From Sphingobium sp. C100 (GTDB lineage Bacteria > Pseudomonadota > Alphaproteobacteria > Sphingomonadales > Sphingomonadaceae), in the NCBI RefSeq assembly GCF_000508185.1, contig NZ_AYOY01000164.1, positions 1 to 33,374 on the forward strand: a DNA stretch of 33,374 bases. Direction: 5' to 3'. Below, piece after piece: positions 33,291 through 33,374 of this stretch; within the stretch, counting starts at the first letter, position 1, and each line of letters begins with the position of its first letter. Under the pieces are notes generated by a model. The model made no database searches. It had not been told where the DNA came from and worked only from the letters and a program-made list of their open reading frames with translations. The translations under genes were made by a program, and so were the position numbers.

Positions 33291-33298
33291 GGGGAATT

Positions 33299-33320
33299 CC
33301 CCTCCCGCTTGCGGGAGGGG
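33299..33320. repeat. Short palindromic repeat upstream of purN
   Basis: Perfect 10-base arms CCCCTCCCGC (33299-33308) and GCGGGAGGGG (33311-33320) flank TT. CCGGGGGAGGG follows, and ccctcccctgacccctcc closes the window. GC-only palindromes of this type are common in sphingomonad intergenic regions. It lies 9 bases from the purN start codon and could be part of its leader. Confidence 0.6.
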
Positions 33321-33374
33321 CCGGGGGAGGGACTGGTAGGTCGCTCCTCGGACATGCCCTCCCCTGACCCCTCC

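Overview
The window is chromosomal DNA from a GC-rich alphaproteobacterium, most likely a sphingomonad (Sphingobium/Sphingomonas type). Supporting signs are the rpsT-dnaA neighbourhood typical of Alphaproteobacteria, the high-GC codon choice, dispersed GTCATCCCGGCGAA-type palindromic repeats, an alphaproteobacterial intergenic repeat (AAAGTGGGAACCGGTTTT core) before ubiE, and a fused purine-pathway PurN protein. This assignment is an inference from gene content; no rRNA or tRNA gene is present. Almost every gene is housekeeping.

Layout. 1-2.1 kb (+): 3' part of leucyl aminopeptidase pepA, DNA polymerase III chi (holC), a palindromic repeat pair and nucleoside diphosphate kinase (ndk) with its terminator. 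2.2-3.5 kb (-): a one-TM unknown protein and a glutathione S-transferase. 3.6-5.1 kb (+): an orphan ExbD, then a translationally coupled trio (six-TM protein, small XRE regulator, tiny GTG-start membrane peptide) preceded by a striking array of TGTCAA/TTGACA palindromes. 11.4-5.1 kb (-): a tightly packed run ubiE-ubiB-RlaP nucleotidyltransferase-coaBC-dut-secreted unknown-moeB-dsrE, joining ubiquinone, coenzyme A and dUTP functions. 11.6-16.9 kb (+): periplasmic trehalase, mutM, rpsT with terminator, dnaA with a 400-base leader, and a secreted cyclophilin. 16.9-18.1 kb (-): dicarboxylate/amino-acid:cation symporter. 18.2-22.3 kb: an LpoA-like lipoprotein diverging from rsmI-yraN-gshB and a DedA protein. 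22.4-24.7 kb (-): a small unknown, xerC, and the rplJ-rplL ribosomal operon with a recognisable L10 autoregulatory leader.

The only clearly foreign-looking segment is about 25.4-27.4 kb: a single AT-rich gene for an AIPR-family (abortive infection/phage resistance) protein between the rplJL leader and rsh. Its N-terminus carries a D...QxK motif resembling restriction-endonuclease-like folds. No partner gene (methylase, helicase, toxin/antitoxin) accompanies it, so it looks like a solitary defence gene. It is the best candidate here for an under-described system. The RlaP-type nucleotidyltransferase wedged into the ubi-coa operon is the second.

27.5-32.1 kb holds the stringent-response enzyme (rsh, -), a divergent HxlR regulator, and a LytS/LytTR-type two-component pair. 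The window closes with repeat elements and a purN gene (-) whose product has an extra MmcQ/YjbR domain.
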